The translations under genes and the position numbers were made by a program. 64,000 bases of DNA from the NCBI RefSeq assembly GCF_000515215.1, contig NZ_KI911557.1, positions 4,087,741 through 4,151,740 of the forward strand, read 5' to 3'. This DNA comes from Methylomonas sp. 11b. GTDB taxonomy: Bacteria; Pseudomonadota; Gammaproteobacteria; Methylococcales; Methylomonadaceae. Of this stretch, positions 56,078-64,000 are shown in pieces. The notes beneath the pieces are model-generated. The model was not told the DNA's origin. It did no database searches and saw only the letters and a list, made by a program, of their open reading frames with translations. Position 1 is the first letter of the stretch. The number at the start of each line of letters is the position of its first letter.

Positions 56078-57397
56078 TTACAAGATATAACGGCTAAGGT
56101 CTTCGTCGTCGGCCAGTTCCATCAGATGTGCGTCTACGTAGGCGGCGTCTATGTTGATGGACTTTTCGACCAGATCCGGCGCATCAAAGGAAATATCCTC
56201 CAACAGCTTTTCCAGAATGGTGTGTAATCTGCGGGCGCCGATGTTTTCGGTTTTTTCGTTGACTTGCCAGCCCAGTTCGGCGATGCGTTTGATGCCGTCA
56301 GCGCTGAATTGTACGTCAACCCCTTCAGTTTTAAGCAGCGCCTGATATTGCTCGGTCAGGGAAGCGTCGGGCTCAGTCAGAATACGCACAAAGTCGTCCG
56401 CACTCAAGGCATTCAATTCCACCCGAATCGGGAAGCGGCCTTGCAGTTCCGGGATCAGATCGGACGGTTTGGTCAAATGAAATGCACCGGAAGCGATAAA
56501 CAAAATATGATCGGTCTTGATCATGCCGTACTTGGTGGTGACGGTGCTGCCTTCCACCAGCGGCAATAAATCGCGTTGCACGCCTTCGCGGGAGACTTCG
56601 CCGCCGCCCATTTCCGAGCGTTTGCAAATCTTGTCGATCTCATCCAAAAACACAATACCGTGCTGCTCGACGGCTTCCAGCGCGGTCTGTTTGATTTCTT
56701 CTTCGTTGACCAGTTTGCCGGCTTCTTCTTCCTGCAACTGTTTCAAGGCATCCTTGATTTTTAGTTTCCGGGTTTTGGTGCGACCGCTGCCCAGGTTTTG
56801 AAACATGCCTTGCAATTGGCTGGTCATTTCTTCCATGCCCGGTGGGGCCATGATTTCCACACCTACTGCTGGTGCGGCGACGTCGATTTGAATTTCCTTA
56901 TCGTCCAAGTCGCCTTCGCGCAATTTTTTGCGCATTTTTTGTCGCGTCGATTCCTCTGATTCCGAGAGCATGCCGCCTTCGGCGCGCGGCAATAGAATGT
57001 CCAGAACCTTCTCTTCAGCGGCATCGGCTGCGCGGTTTTGCACCCGTTCCATCGCCGAGATGCGGGTGGTTTTCACAGCGCTATCGATCAAATCGCGAAT
57101 AATCGATTCCACATCGCGCCCGACATAACCCACTTCGGTGAATTTGGTGGCTTCGATTTTGATAAATGGGGCGTTGGCCAAGCGCGCCAGACGACGGGCG
57201 ATTTCGGTTTTGCCGACCCCGGTGGGGCCTATCATTAGTATATTTTTCGGGGTGATTTCGTCGCGCAGTTCGGCGGCAACTTGGCTGCGGCGCCAACGGT
57301 TACGTAGGGCAATGGCGACGGAACGTTTGGCTGCGGCTTGGCCGATGATGTGTTTGTCCAGTTCGCTGACGATTTCTCTGGGGGTCATTTGACTCAT
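56078..57397 (-). CDS. hslU: ATP-dependent protease ATPase subunit HslU (ClpY)
   Basis: A 439-residue AAA+ unfoldase that feeds the HslV protease. Walker A is [14 protein letters not shown], and the I-domain and Walker B ([10 protein letters not shown]) follow. C-terminal AxxxLxxx tail ends SRYIL, which docks on HslV. gspacing of 4 bp to hslV. Confidence 0.97.
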   Translation of the reverse strand: MSQMTPREIVSELDKHIIGQAAAKRSVAIALRNRWRRSQVAAELRDEITPKNILMIGPTGVGKTEIARRLARLANAPFIKIEATKFTEVGYVGRDVESIIRDLIDSAVKTTRISAMERVQNRAADAAEEKVLDILLPRAEGGMLSESEESTRQKMRKKLREGDLDDKEIQIDVAAPAVGVEIMAPPGMEEMTSQLQGMFQNLGSGRTKTRKLKIKDALKQLQEEEAGKLVNEEEIKQTALEAVEQHGIVFLDEIDKICKRSEMGGGEVSREGVQRDLLPLVEGSTVTTKYGMIKTDHILFIASGAFHLTKPSDLIPELQGRFPIRVELNALSADDFVRILTEPDASLTEQYQALLKTEGVDVQFSADGIKRIAELGWQVNEKTENIGARRLHTILEKLLEDISFDAPDLVEKSINIDAAYVDAHLMELADDEDLSRYIL

Positions 57398-57401
57398 GGT
57401 T

Positions 57402-57962
57402 TTACTCTTGTGCCGGTTGTGGTTCGGCGTCTAATTCTTCGATACGCAGATTGTGATTGGTGTAGATGCAAATATCGGCGGCAATGCCCAGGGACTTTTC
57501 GACGATCTCGCGGGCGCTCAGTTCGGTGTTTTCCAGTAAGGCGCGGGCGGCGCTTTGCGCAAACGCACCGCCGGAGCCGATGGCAATAAAATCGTATTCC
57601 GGTTCTATTACATCGCCGGTGCCGGATATCACCAGCGAGGTTTTGCTGTCGGCGATGATTAACAGCGCTTCCAATTTACGCAGGGCGCGGTCGGTGCGCC
57701 AGTCTTTGGCCATTTCCACGGCGGCGCGGGTCAGATTGCCGCGATGTTTTTCCAGCTTGCCTTCGAAATGTTCGAACAGGGTAAACGCATCGGCGGTGGC
57801 GCCGGCGAATCCGGCTATCACTTTATCGTGATACAAGCGTCTGACTTTACGGGCATTGCCCTTCATCACGGTGTTGCCCAGGGTGACTTGGCCATCGCCG
57901 CCGATCACGACTTTGTCGCCGCGTCTGACGGAAAGAATGGTGGTGCCTCTGAAATTCGTCAT
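57402..57962 (-). CDS. hslV: ATP-dependent protease peptidase subunit HslV (ClpQ)
   Basis: A 186-residue N-terminal-nucleophile peptidase. In most relatives the catalytic Thr follows Met at once; here the conserved TTILSV starts at residue 7, so a six-residue propeptide (MTNFRG) must be removed. GDGQVTLG and the proteasome-like core are present. First gene of hslV-hslU-DUF971-ubiE-ubiJ-ubiB by position. Confidence 0.96.
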   Translation of the reverse strand: MTNFRGTTILSVRRGDKVVIGGDGQVTLGNTVMKGNARKVRRLYHDKVIAGFAGATADAFTLFEHFEGKLEKHRGNLTRAAVEMAKDWRTDRALRKLEALLIIADSKTSLVISGTGDVIEPEYDFIAIGSGGAFAQSAARALLENTELSAREIVEKSLGIAADICIYTNHNLRIEELDAEPQPAQE

Positions 57963-58168
57963 GTCTGTGAATGAAAAAGGGAAAGGCGGCGATTTTACAT
58001 GTTCTCGGCGGCGATGGGGTAGAAGTTTAAAACCGCAAGTATGGTGGGTAAAAGGCGCAAATATTGAACAAAGTAAGAAAACTGATTAAAGTTCAAAGTG
58101 CTGGTATTTTAAGGAGGCGCCGCATTGACCGGCGTTTCCAACATTACAATAACAACAAGAGGGTAGTC

Positions 58169-58615
58169 ATGAAATTGTCAAATCGCTGGAGAGGTGCGTG
58201 CTTACTGAGTGCTATGGTGTTTTCAAGTGCGGCGCTGGCTTTGTCGCCGGATGAAGAAGAAAGGTTAAAAGAGTGTAAAAGGCCGAAATTCCGGGATTTT
58301 GTGCCCGAGCAAAAAACTGAGGTCGATGCGGGTTCAGATGTCTCGTTTCATGTCTCCCACAACGCTGATCCTTTGACTGTGACCGCCGAAGCGCGTGGCG
58401 AAAAAATGAAAGTCAACGTGGTGGATAAAAAGACCTTTTATTTTGTGTCTGCCAAATTGCCGCCATTGACTCCGGGGTTTGCCCGAGTGCATATCACCGC
58501 TAAATCAGCGGAAAGTAAATTGGAAAGCGGTTGTCTGGGCCAGGATGGCTGGTTACTTAAAATCAAAGGCGAAGAAGCCGCTAAACCGGCGGAGCAGCCC
58601 GCTGCCGCTCAGTAG
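58169..58615 (+). CDS. Secreted protein of unknown function
   Basis: A 148-residue exported protein. A signal peptide (ending about AALA-LSP) and AAGAGGG 5 bases before the ATG at 58169 fix the start; the longer frame from 58064 is non-coding. The mature part has one pair of cysteines (near residues 36 and 122), a beta-rich middle and an Ala/Pro tail. No family recognised. Confidence 0.7.
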   Translation: MKLSNRWRGACLLSAMVFSSAALALSPDEEERLKECKRPKFRDFVPEQKTEVDAGSDVSFHVSHNADPLTVTAEARGEKMKVNVVDKKTFYFVSAKLPPLTPGFARVHITAKSAESKLESGCLGQDGWLLKIKGEEAAKPAEQPAAAQ

Positions 58616-59073
58616 CGAATTTTATCTGTTTTGATCCGCCACAATTCGAAAGGGCGGTTGGCGGCGTCTAGCCCTAGCTGTTGCATGGCGATCCGGCGTT
58701 GTGCGGCGGGTTTGTCGATTTCGGTGTAAATAAATCCGTCGTCGAATCCGGCTCTAGCGGCGTCGAAACGGTCGCAAGCGTAATAAACGGCTTGCAGTCT
58801 TGCCCAATAAATGGCGCCCAAGCACATTGGGCAAGGCTCGCAGCTGGTGTAGAGTGTGCAATCGTTTAATTGAAAATCGCCTAGTTGCTGGCAAGCCAGC
58901 CGAATCGCCACAATTTCGGCATGCGCGGTCGGGTCCAGATCCGGCGTGACTCGATTGCCGCTGGCGGCAATAATTTCGCCGTCTTTGACCACAATCGCGC
59001 CGAACGGCCCGCCGCCGTTTTCGATGTTGTCGCAGGCCAACGCGATAGCTTGGTTCAGAAAGCCTTGATGCAT
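58609..59073 (-). CDS. guaD: Guanine deaminase (nucleoside deaminase family)
   Basis: A 154-residue zinc deaminase close to the B. subtilis GuaD type. His51-Ala-Glu53 and Pro-Cys81-x-x-Cys84 bind zinc. ILYTSCEPCPMCLGAIYWA-like and GFDDGFIYTEIDKPA segments match the domain-swapped guanine deaminases. It converts guanine to xanthine. It starts at the last base of the upstream stop (TAATG), so it is coupled with the gene before. It could also act on tRNA or cytosine, but the guaD pattern is better. Confidence 0.88.
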   Translation of the reverse strand: MHQGFLNQAIALACDNIENGGGPFGAIVVKDGEIIAASGNRVTPDLDPTAHAEIVAIRLACQQLGDFQLNDCTLYTSCEPCPMCLGAIYWARLQAVYYACDRFDAARAGFDDGFIYTEIDKPAAQRRIAMQQLGLDAANRPFELWRIKTDKIRY

Positions 59074-60137
59074 TACAAATCCAGGGGATTATCAGGATCG
59101 ATGCCGTCCATGAACGGTAGCCGGCGGTCTTCGTTGGTTATCTGATAAACCTTCCCCAGCCAGTTATTGAACACGGCTTTAGCGGAATCCCGCCAAGTGA
59201 TGTCCAAGTGTTCAATGATCTGATTTTCCGGCATCGCTTGCAGTAGGCAATTGCCCAGCTTGGCCTCTTTCACGTGTTCTGCGTACTCGGCTAGTAACTG
59301 TTGTACTTCGCTATTGAAATAATGCTCGGGGTAGGGCGGATAATCGTCGCGCTCGCCATGATAAAACCTGAGCACTTCGCGCTTATATTCTTTAAGCAGG
59401 CTGATGTCGTCGTACTCCGGATGGCCCTGGAAGAACACGATGCGAAAGCCGTCCGGACTGACGGCCAGATGCACGCCGGCAGTTTCGCTTGCCACCAGGA
59501 CTTTCAGTCCGTGTTTTTCCATGTCGCGCTGAAATACTTCGTTGAAGCGCGAATGCGGCACGTCGAAGCGGGTATTGATTTCCGCCACCAGGGGATGCTG
59601 TCTATCGACCACTTTGTGCGAAAAAACGCCCCAGCGTTTGGCAGGCAGACGGGTGCGCTCCACACCGTAACAATGCTGAATGAAGGCATGGGTGGCCAGG
59701 CAAGAGCAGAGTACCGAGGTGACGTTTTGCGTGGCCCATTCGAACACTTCGGTTAACGGCCGCCAAAAATCCTCATCTTGCAAATGATCGTGGGTGACGT
59801 TGGCGCCGCTGATAATCAAGGCATCCAGGCCATCCTGTTTAATTTGCTCAAAGGATTCGTAGAACCTATGAATATGTTCCTGGGCTTGCGGACTTCTTTC
59901 CAGACCCTCAATCGTAAATGGATGCACATGAAACTGCGCGATTTGATTGCAGGCACCGACCAAGCGGAAAAATTGGCGCTCGGTGGCTTCCAGGGCCGCG
60001 TCCGGCATGATATTCAGCAAACCGATATGCAATTCTCTGATCGATTGATGGCTGGCGCGGTCCGGGCTGAGAATTTCTTCGCCTTCTTCGTGCAGGCGCT
60101 GAAAAGTGGGTAAAGCGGTATGGGCAACTAGCGGCAT
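59073..60137 (-). CDS. metA: Homoserine O-acyltransferase, MetA family
   Basis: A 354-residue enzyme activating homoserine for methionine synthesis. The nucleophile is probably Cys146 (VLCSCLATH), and FFQGHPEYD carries the His and Glu. The residue that separates succinyl (Gly) from acetyl (Glu) specificity in classical MetA is Thr115 here (GANVTHD), so the acyl donor is uncertain. The start at 60137 fits the usual N-terminus better than 60182, which would overlap the next gene. Confidence 0.88.
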   Translation of the reverse strand: MPLVAHTALPTFQRLHEEGEEILSPDRASHQSIRELHIGLLNIMPDAALEATERQFFRLVGACNQIAQFHVHPFTIEGLERSPQAQEHIHRFYESFEQIKQDGLDALIISGANVTHDHLQDEDFWRPLTEVFEWATQNVTSVLCSCLATHAFIQHCYGVERTRLPAKRWGVFSHKVVDRQHPLVAEINTRFDVPHSRFNEVFQRDMEKHGLKVLVASETAGVHLAVSPDGFRIVFFQGHPEYDDISLLKEYKREVLRFYHGERDDYPPYPEHYFNSEVQQLLAEYAEHVKEAKLGNCLLQAMPENQIIEHLDITWRDSAKAVFNNWLGKVYQITNEDRRLPFMDGIDPDNPLDL

Positions 60138-60150
60138 TACAAGAACGGTC

Positions 60151-60999
60151 TCAGGATTGTTGCCGGGCGATCGCCTCGGCAATCAGACGGATAAAGTCGT
60201 CTTCGTTAGTAACTTTGGCGGTTTCGTCGGCGCTGATGGTGTAGCCGTACTGGGCGGCAATCGCTTCGTAGCGCGGTACCCTGGCTTTGAACAACTCCGG
60301 AAACACCCAGCTGACGAATTCGTCGGGAGGAATCTGGTCTGTAGAGCTGTAACCGTGCTCAGCCATGAATTGTGTCAGTTTTTCATCGACGAATTCCGGC
60401 CGGTAATACAAGGGTTTTGGGTCTTGTTTGGCGCGGTCGATGATGGTTTGTTCCAAGGCCGGTGGAATTTTGATGTAGACGATTAAAGTGTGTTTGGCCA
60501 GGTTTTCCAGGACTTCCGGGCAATCCAGTTCGCAAACGCTACCGCCGGCATCGTTAATGAAATGCTTGTAGCCGTAGATGTCTTCGGCTTTGTGGATGAA
60601 GTCCGGCACGTCGTTCATTGCCGCGATTTCGGCTTGATGATGCAGCGCTTGGCGGCGTTTGAATTCGGCTTGCGACAAGCCGCCCTTGGCCGGATCGCCA
60701 ATTTTGCCCAGAAAGCTGGACACCGGCGCCAGGTTTTCCACGGTGATATTGCTGCAAATGTAGATGGAATCGGATTTGAGCAAGTCGCGTAAAAACGGTA
60801 CACCCATGGCTTGCTGCTTGATGTTGTCCAGAATCGGCTCTTCCAGGTATTTGGTGCCGATACGGTAATCGCCGGAGTAATGAAACCATTTATCCCTGGG
60901 TAACTTGGCCGAGAGGGTGGTCTTGCCGGCGCCGGACATGGCCAGCAGGGTGATACTCTTGGATTCCCAGTCCAGAAATTGTTGCGGGGTCATTCTCAT
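60151..60999 (-). CDS. P-loop ATPase/kinase-like protein of unknown function
   Basis: A 282-residue cytosolic P-loop protein: MSGAGKTTLS (21-30) and an acidic pair in FHYSGDYRIGT. It is not an adenylate kinase by the rest of its sequence. A 13-bp gap to metA, and a short gap to the DUF6763-like gene, suggest an operon linked to methionine synthesis. I cannot name the substrate. Confidence 0.7.
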   Translation of the reverse strand: MRMTPQQFLDWESKSITLLAMSGAGKTTLSAKLPRDKWFHYSGDYRIGTKYLEEPILDNIKQQAMGVPFLRDLLKSDSIYICSNITVENLAPVSSFLGKIGDPAKGGLSQAEFKRRQALHHQAEIAAMNDVPDFIHKAEDIYGYKHFINDAGGSVCELDCPEVLENLAKHTLIVYIKIPPALEQTIIDRAKQDPKPLYYRPEFVDEKLTQFMAEHGYSSTDQIPPDEFVSWVFPELFKARVPRYEAIAAQYGYTISADETAKVTNEDDFIRLIAEAIARQQS

Positions 61000-61007
61000 A
61001 AATTATC

Positions 61008-61310
61008 TCAATCCAACAAATCGCTAATGTCCAAATCTTCCGCATCCGGGCGGGCGTGGCGATCAGGGTCTGTGTAGCCCAGATCGTCGGCTTCCAGGTC
61101 GTCGAAGGGCGCGCTCCAATCTTCCGGGTCTTCTATGTAATCGATAGTAGAACCGTACCAGGATTCGTTGTCGTACTCGCCCAAGTCGCCGTTGGCGAAC
61201 TGCACTTCCACCGATTCGTCGTTACCTTCAATCGCTACGACCTTGAAGGTGAGATTACTTTCCAGGTCTTTATACCAACGGCCAATGACCGGATCTGTAA
61301 TGGTTGCCAT
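61008..61310 (-). CDS. Small acidic protein, DUF6763-like
   Basis: A 100-residue, strongly acidic cytosolic protein (DPEDWSAPFDDLEADDLG). The N-terminus has a WYKDLESNLTFKVVAIEG pattern seen in a gammaproteobacterial hypothetical family. GAGG lies about 8 bases before the ATG at 61310. Function unknown. Confidence 0.65.
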   Translation of the reverse strand: MATITDPVIGRWYKDLESNLTFKVVAIEGNDESVEVQFANGDLGEYDNESWYGSTIDYIEDPEDWSAPFDDLEADDLGYTDPDRHARPDAEDLDISDLLD

Positions 61311-61439
61311 AGTTGCATCCTCGCTATGTTGATGACTTATCAATGATAGCGAGTTTATAGAAGCTGTGCGAGTGTATGGGGCAAAACTGTGGGGATTTTC
61401 GATTAGAATGGCAAATTTACACAGTCAGCGGCGGGAGCC

Positions 61440-61646
61440 ATGAGCGAAGACAGATTCATCGAATTGGAGATCAAACAAGCGTACCAGGAAGATTTGATTC
61501 AGGCCTTGAACCAAGTGGTGGCAGACCAGCAAAAGCAAATCGGCAAACTGGAAGAAACCTGTAAATTGCTGCACGACAAGATCAAAAGCCTGGCGCTGGA
61601 TGATCGCCAAGCCGGAGCGGTCGACGAGCGTCCGCCCCATTACTGA
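61440..61646 (+). CDS. slyX: SlyX family protein
   Basis: A 68-residue coiled-coil protein (RFIELEIKQAYQEDLIQALN, then KQIGKLEETCKLLHDKI) ending in PPHY, the SlyX tail. Role unknown; widespread in gammaproteobacteria. It converges on the carboxypeptidase gene. Confidence 0.92.
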   Translation: MSEDRFIELEIKQAYQEDLIQALNQVVADQQKQIGKLEETCKLLHDKIKSLALDDRQAGAVDERPPHY

Positions 61647-61654
61647 GGTATAAA

Positions 61655-62983
61655 TTACGACTTACGCTGGCTGACGCGGCGTAGCTGCTTGGTTGGGTTG
61701 GAAGCTGTCGCCAAACTTGTTCTGGGTTGTGGCGAGGCGCTGCAATCCATGCGTTTGGCGCGCAAGCGCCGACAAAAATCCTGACTGTCGTCTTGTTGTA
61801 AGCCGGTCCATTGGGCTCGCCAAGCAGTGCTGCCTTTTGATTTGGTTTTGACGATGCCGGCCCGCCCGGATTTAGCTAACGGACCAAGAGCATTACGCGC
61901 ACGCTGTAGATTGACATCGGCATCGATTTTTCTCGGATAACTGCCCATGCTAACCGTCCAAACGCTGCCGTGGCTTTGCGGCTTGGCTTGCGCCAATTGC
62001 GTGAGTTTTTCGCGGCGGCTGTTGTAAGGCGCATTTATTCGAATCGGCTCATATCGGCTGCTGCCGGAGTCGGCGCCCATTTGTTCCGCACTGCCGGCAC
62101 AACGGTTTGACGACAACTGAAACGGCGGCGGCAGGGCGCTGTAATCCTTCAATTGCGAAATATGTTCGCCGAACAGGCCTTTTTCGCTATTGGCAAAGCC
62201 CATATCCAACAGATTGCCCATTTGTTCAAAGCGTTCGCCGCTGCTGTGCGCGCCTAATAACACGCCGATCAAGCGGTGGCCGTTGCGTTTGGCCGAGGCG
62301 ATCAGGTTGTAGCCGGAGCCGCAGGTAAAACCGGTTTTCAGACCGTCGGCATCCGGATAGCTTTTCAGGATGCGGTTGGTATTGGGCATTACCCGCCCTT
62401 TGTAGTTAAATTCCGTCGCCGAAAAATAATGATAATGTTGCGGGAAGTCGCGAATCAAGGCGGCGGACAACAAGGCCAAGTCACGGGCGCTACTGATTTG
62501 ACCGTCGTTTGGCAAGCCGCTGGCGTTTTCGAACGAGCTGTTGTACATGCCCAGGGTACGTGCTTGTTGAGTCATCATCGTCGCAAAATTGCTTTCCGTG
62601 CCGCCCAACTTTTCCGCCAGTACTACGGCTGCGTCATTGGCGGAACGAGTGGTGACCGCCATGATGGCTTGTTCTACCGTCAAACTTTGGCCGGTGCGCA
62701 AACCCAGTTTGGAAGGCGGTTGCGAGGCGGCGTGTTTTGACGCAAACACGGTATCGGTCAGTCGCAGACGGCCATTTTCTAATGCCGAAAGCGTTAAATA
62801 GATGGTCATGACCTTGGTCAACGACGCGGGATACCAGCGTTGGGTGGATTCGGTTTCGTGGACCACGCGGCCAGTGTCGGCGTCGATCACGATTGCCGCG
62901 TATCTGGCGGCCGCAGGAGCGCTCTGCAACATTAGGCAAGCTAGAGAAAGTAGCGCTAAACGGGTTTTCGGTAGGGTGCTCAA
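61655..62983 (-). CDS. dacA: D-alanyl-D-alanine carboxypeptidase with SPOR domain
   Basis: A 442-residue peptidase S11 (PBP5/6 type) trimming peptidoglycan peptides. Signal peptide to about residue 26. Ser54-x-x-Lys57, Ser114-x-Asn116 and Lys216-Thr-Gly218 are the active site. The C-terminal part has a SPOR peptidoglycan-binding domain (VWTVSMGSYPRKIDADVN ... GLQQDDSQDFCRRLRAK) and a basic tail. SPOR on a DacA-like enzyme suggests a septal or specific wall role. Confidence 0.93.
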   Translation of the reverse strand: MSTLPKTRLALLSLACLMLQSAPAAARYAAIVIDADTGRVVHETESTQRWYPASLTKVMTIYLTLSALENGRLRLTDTVFASKHAASQPPSKLGLRTGQSLTVEQAIMAVTTRSANDAAVVLAEKLGGTESNFATMMTQQARTLGMYNSSFENASGLPNDGQISSARDLALLSAALIRDFPQHYHYFSATEFNYKGRVMPNTNRILKSYPDADGLKTGFTCGSGYNLIASAKRNGHRLIGVLLGAHSSGERFEQMGNLLDMGFANSEKGLFGEHISQLKDYSALPPPFQLSSNRCAGSAEQMGADSGSSRYEPIRINAPYNSRREKLTQLAQAKPQSHGSVWTVSMGSYPRKIDADVNLQRARNALGPLAKSGRAGIVKTKSKGSTAWRAQWTGLQQDDSQDFCRRLRAKRMDCSASPQPRTSLATASNPTKQLRRVSQRKS

Positions 62984-63031
62984 GTTATTACTTTGCTCCA
63001 GATATGTGGCCTAAACATTTGACTGTATTAT

Positions 63032-63934
63032 TTAATCAGAATTATCGATTTCGAAAAAGACCCAATTCACGCGAGGATGGTCGATTTTGATCTGTTTTTC
63101 CATTCCGTTAATTAATTCAACAGCTTCCCCCACGCTCAAATCCGCCAGCAATTCGGCTTTAATCGCCAGCATCACTTGGCTGCCGTGGCTAACAGCCCAA
63201 ATATTCAGCACACGGTTGATACAGCCTTGTTTTTCCAGATAGCTTTGCACTGCATCGCGAATCGTGACATCGGCTTCGCCGAGCAGTAAAGAATGCACTT
63301 CTCGGCCGATTAACACCGCCACTACCACCAACAATGCGCCGATCAACATCGAGCCAACCGCGTCGTAGGCTGAATTGCCGGTAAGCATAGTCAAACCCAG
63401 CATCGCCGCGGCTATCACCAAGCCAAGCAGCGCGGCCAAGTCCTCGCCGATCACCACCATCAATTCGCTGGATTGAGTTTCTTTAAACCATTGCCAAATG
63501 CCCCGTTCGCCACGCTCGTTTTCCATCGCTGCCAAGGCAGCGCGCAACGAAAATCCTTCCAAAACCACGGCGATAGCCAATATCGCCAAAGCCATACCGG
63601 CGTTTTCCACGGTATGCGGTTCGTGATAACGCAACCAACCCTCGTGGATCGAGAATAATCCGCCCACCGAGAATAGCGTAATCGCTACCATCATCGACCA
63701 GATATACGCTTCCCGGCCAAAGCCCATGGGATGGTGCTGCGTTGCTGCCCGCGCCGAGCGTTTCATACCAATAAACAACAAGACCTGATTGCCGCAATCG
63801 GCAAAGGAATGAATGGCTTCCGCCAGCAGCGAGCCGGAGCCGGTCCAGACTGCCGCGCCGGTTTTGGTCAAGGCGATGCCCAGATTGGCGGCGAACGCAT
63901 AAATGATGGCTGAGGCCGAATTACTGTGAGACAT
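63032..63934 (-). CDS. Cation diffusion facilitator family metal exporter
   Basis: A 300-residue CDF protein. The first part has SLLAEAIHSFADCGNQVLL and HPMGFGREAYIWSM, the metal and membrane motifs of the family, with about six hydrophobic segments and a cytosolic C-terminal domain. The start at 63934 gives a normal N-terminus; 63991 adds an unlikely extension. Substrate probably zinc, iron or cobalt. Confidence 0.9.
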   Translation of the reverse strand: MSHSNSASAIIYAFAANLGIALTKTGAAVWTGSGSLLAEAIHSFADCGNQVLLFIGMKRSARAATQHHPMGFGREAYIWSMMVAITLFSVGGLFSIHEGWLRYHEPHTVENAGMALAILAIAVVLEGFSLRAALAAMENERGERGIWQWFKETQSSELMVVIGEDLAALLGLVIAAAMLGLTMLTGNSAYDAVGSMLIGALLVVVAVLIGREVHSLLLGEADVTIRDAVQSYLEKQGCINRVLNIWAVSHGSQVMLAIKAELLADLSVGEAVELINGMEKQIKIDHPRVNWVFFEIDNSD

Positions 63935-64000
63935 GAGTGTTGTGCTTTTAAAATCAAGAATTGAGTAGCGACCATTTACGGCAAACGCCACCGAAACGGA

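Noticed and set aside
1..64000. CRISPR array or prophage
   Set aside because: No evenly spaced direct repeats, cas genes, or phage structural, integrase or lysis genes were seen. The repeats present are palindromic REP-type elements.

Overview
The window looks like a chromosomal segment of a gammaproteobacterial (type I) methanotroph, most likely Methylomonas or a close relative. The main support is a lanthanide-type methanol dehydrogenase (XoxF) followed by XoxJ. Other support: a glycogen synthesis and turnover cluster, gammaproteobacterial housekeeping genes (ubiE-ubiJ-ubiB, hslVU, glnE, ydbH-ynbE-ydbL, slyX), a VPLPA-CTERM surface protein and many REP-like palindromes. The genus is an inference; no rRNA or methane monooxygenase gene is present to fix it.

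Layout. 0-5 kb: glycogen cluster, with glgB running off the left edge, divergent from glgC, a GH57 amylase-like enzyme and malQ. 5-8 kb: xoxJ and xoxF on the minus strand, separated by a strong terminator. 8-16.8 kb: msrA, hslO, a lipoprotein, a candidate structured RNA with a stable-RNA-like promoter, the ydbL/ynbE/ydbH envelope set, threonine aldolase, a CHK-type kinase, a CysQ-like phosphatase and a KTSC protein. 17-20 kb: a short-chain reductase, carbonic anhydrase with a SulP transporter, and a VPLPA-CTERM protein. 21-24.4 kb: a LysR regulator divergent from azoR, pirin and LigB-type dioxygenase genes, with a clear palindromic operator. 24.5-27.4 kb: a methyltransferase, a FitAB/VapBC-type toxin-antitoxin pair, and a Tat-exported amidohydrolase broken by one in-frame TAG.

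27.6-34.4 kb: a TonB-dependent receptor divergent from a periplasmic thioredoxin, an APC permease, xthA and a uracil-DNA glycosylase. 34.4-36.2 kb: a small accessory island with a REP-associated transposase inside its own inverted REPs and an AT-rich orphan gene. 36-41 kb: a MacAB-TolC-type exporter. 41-46.4 kb: a phospholipase D-like protein, RNase T2 and glnE. 46.5-51 kb: a lipoprotein cytochrome with a DcaP-like porin, and orphan gspAB. 51-52.5 kb: a 1 kb repeat island built around two 261-nt inverted arms, then an orphan gene. 52.7-64 kb: ubiquinone genes, hslVU, guanine deaminase, a MetA-family acyltransferase, a P-loop protein, slyX, a D,D-carboxypeptidase and a CDF metal exporter.

Most of the sequence is ordinary core genome. 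The parts that most deserve a second look are the minus-strand RNA at about 10.44-10.62 kb with its rRNA-like promoter and adjacent operator-like palindrome, the long inverted repeat at 51.1-51.9 kb, the RAYT/REP island with its AT-rich neighbour, the TAG-interrupted amidohydrolase, and the cytochrome-porin pair. No CRISPR array, prophage or complete insertion sequence other than the RAYT unit was seen.
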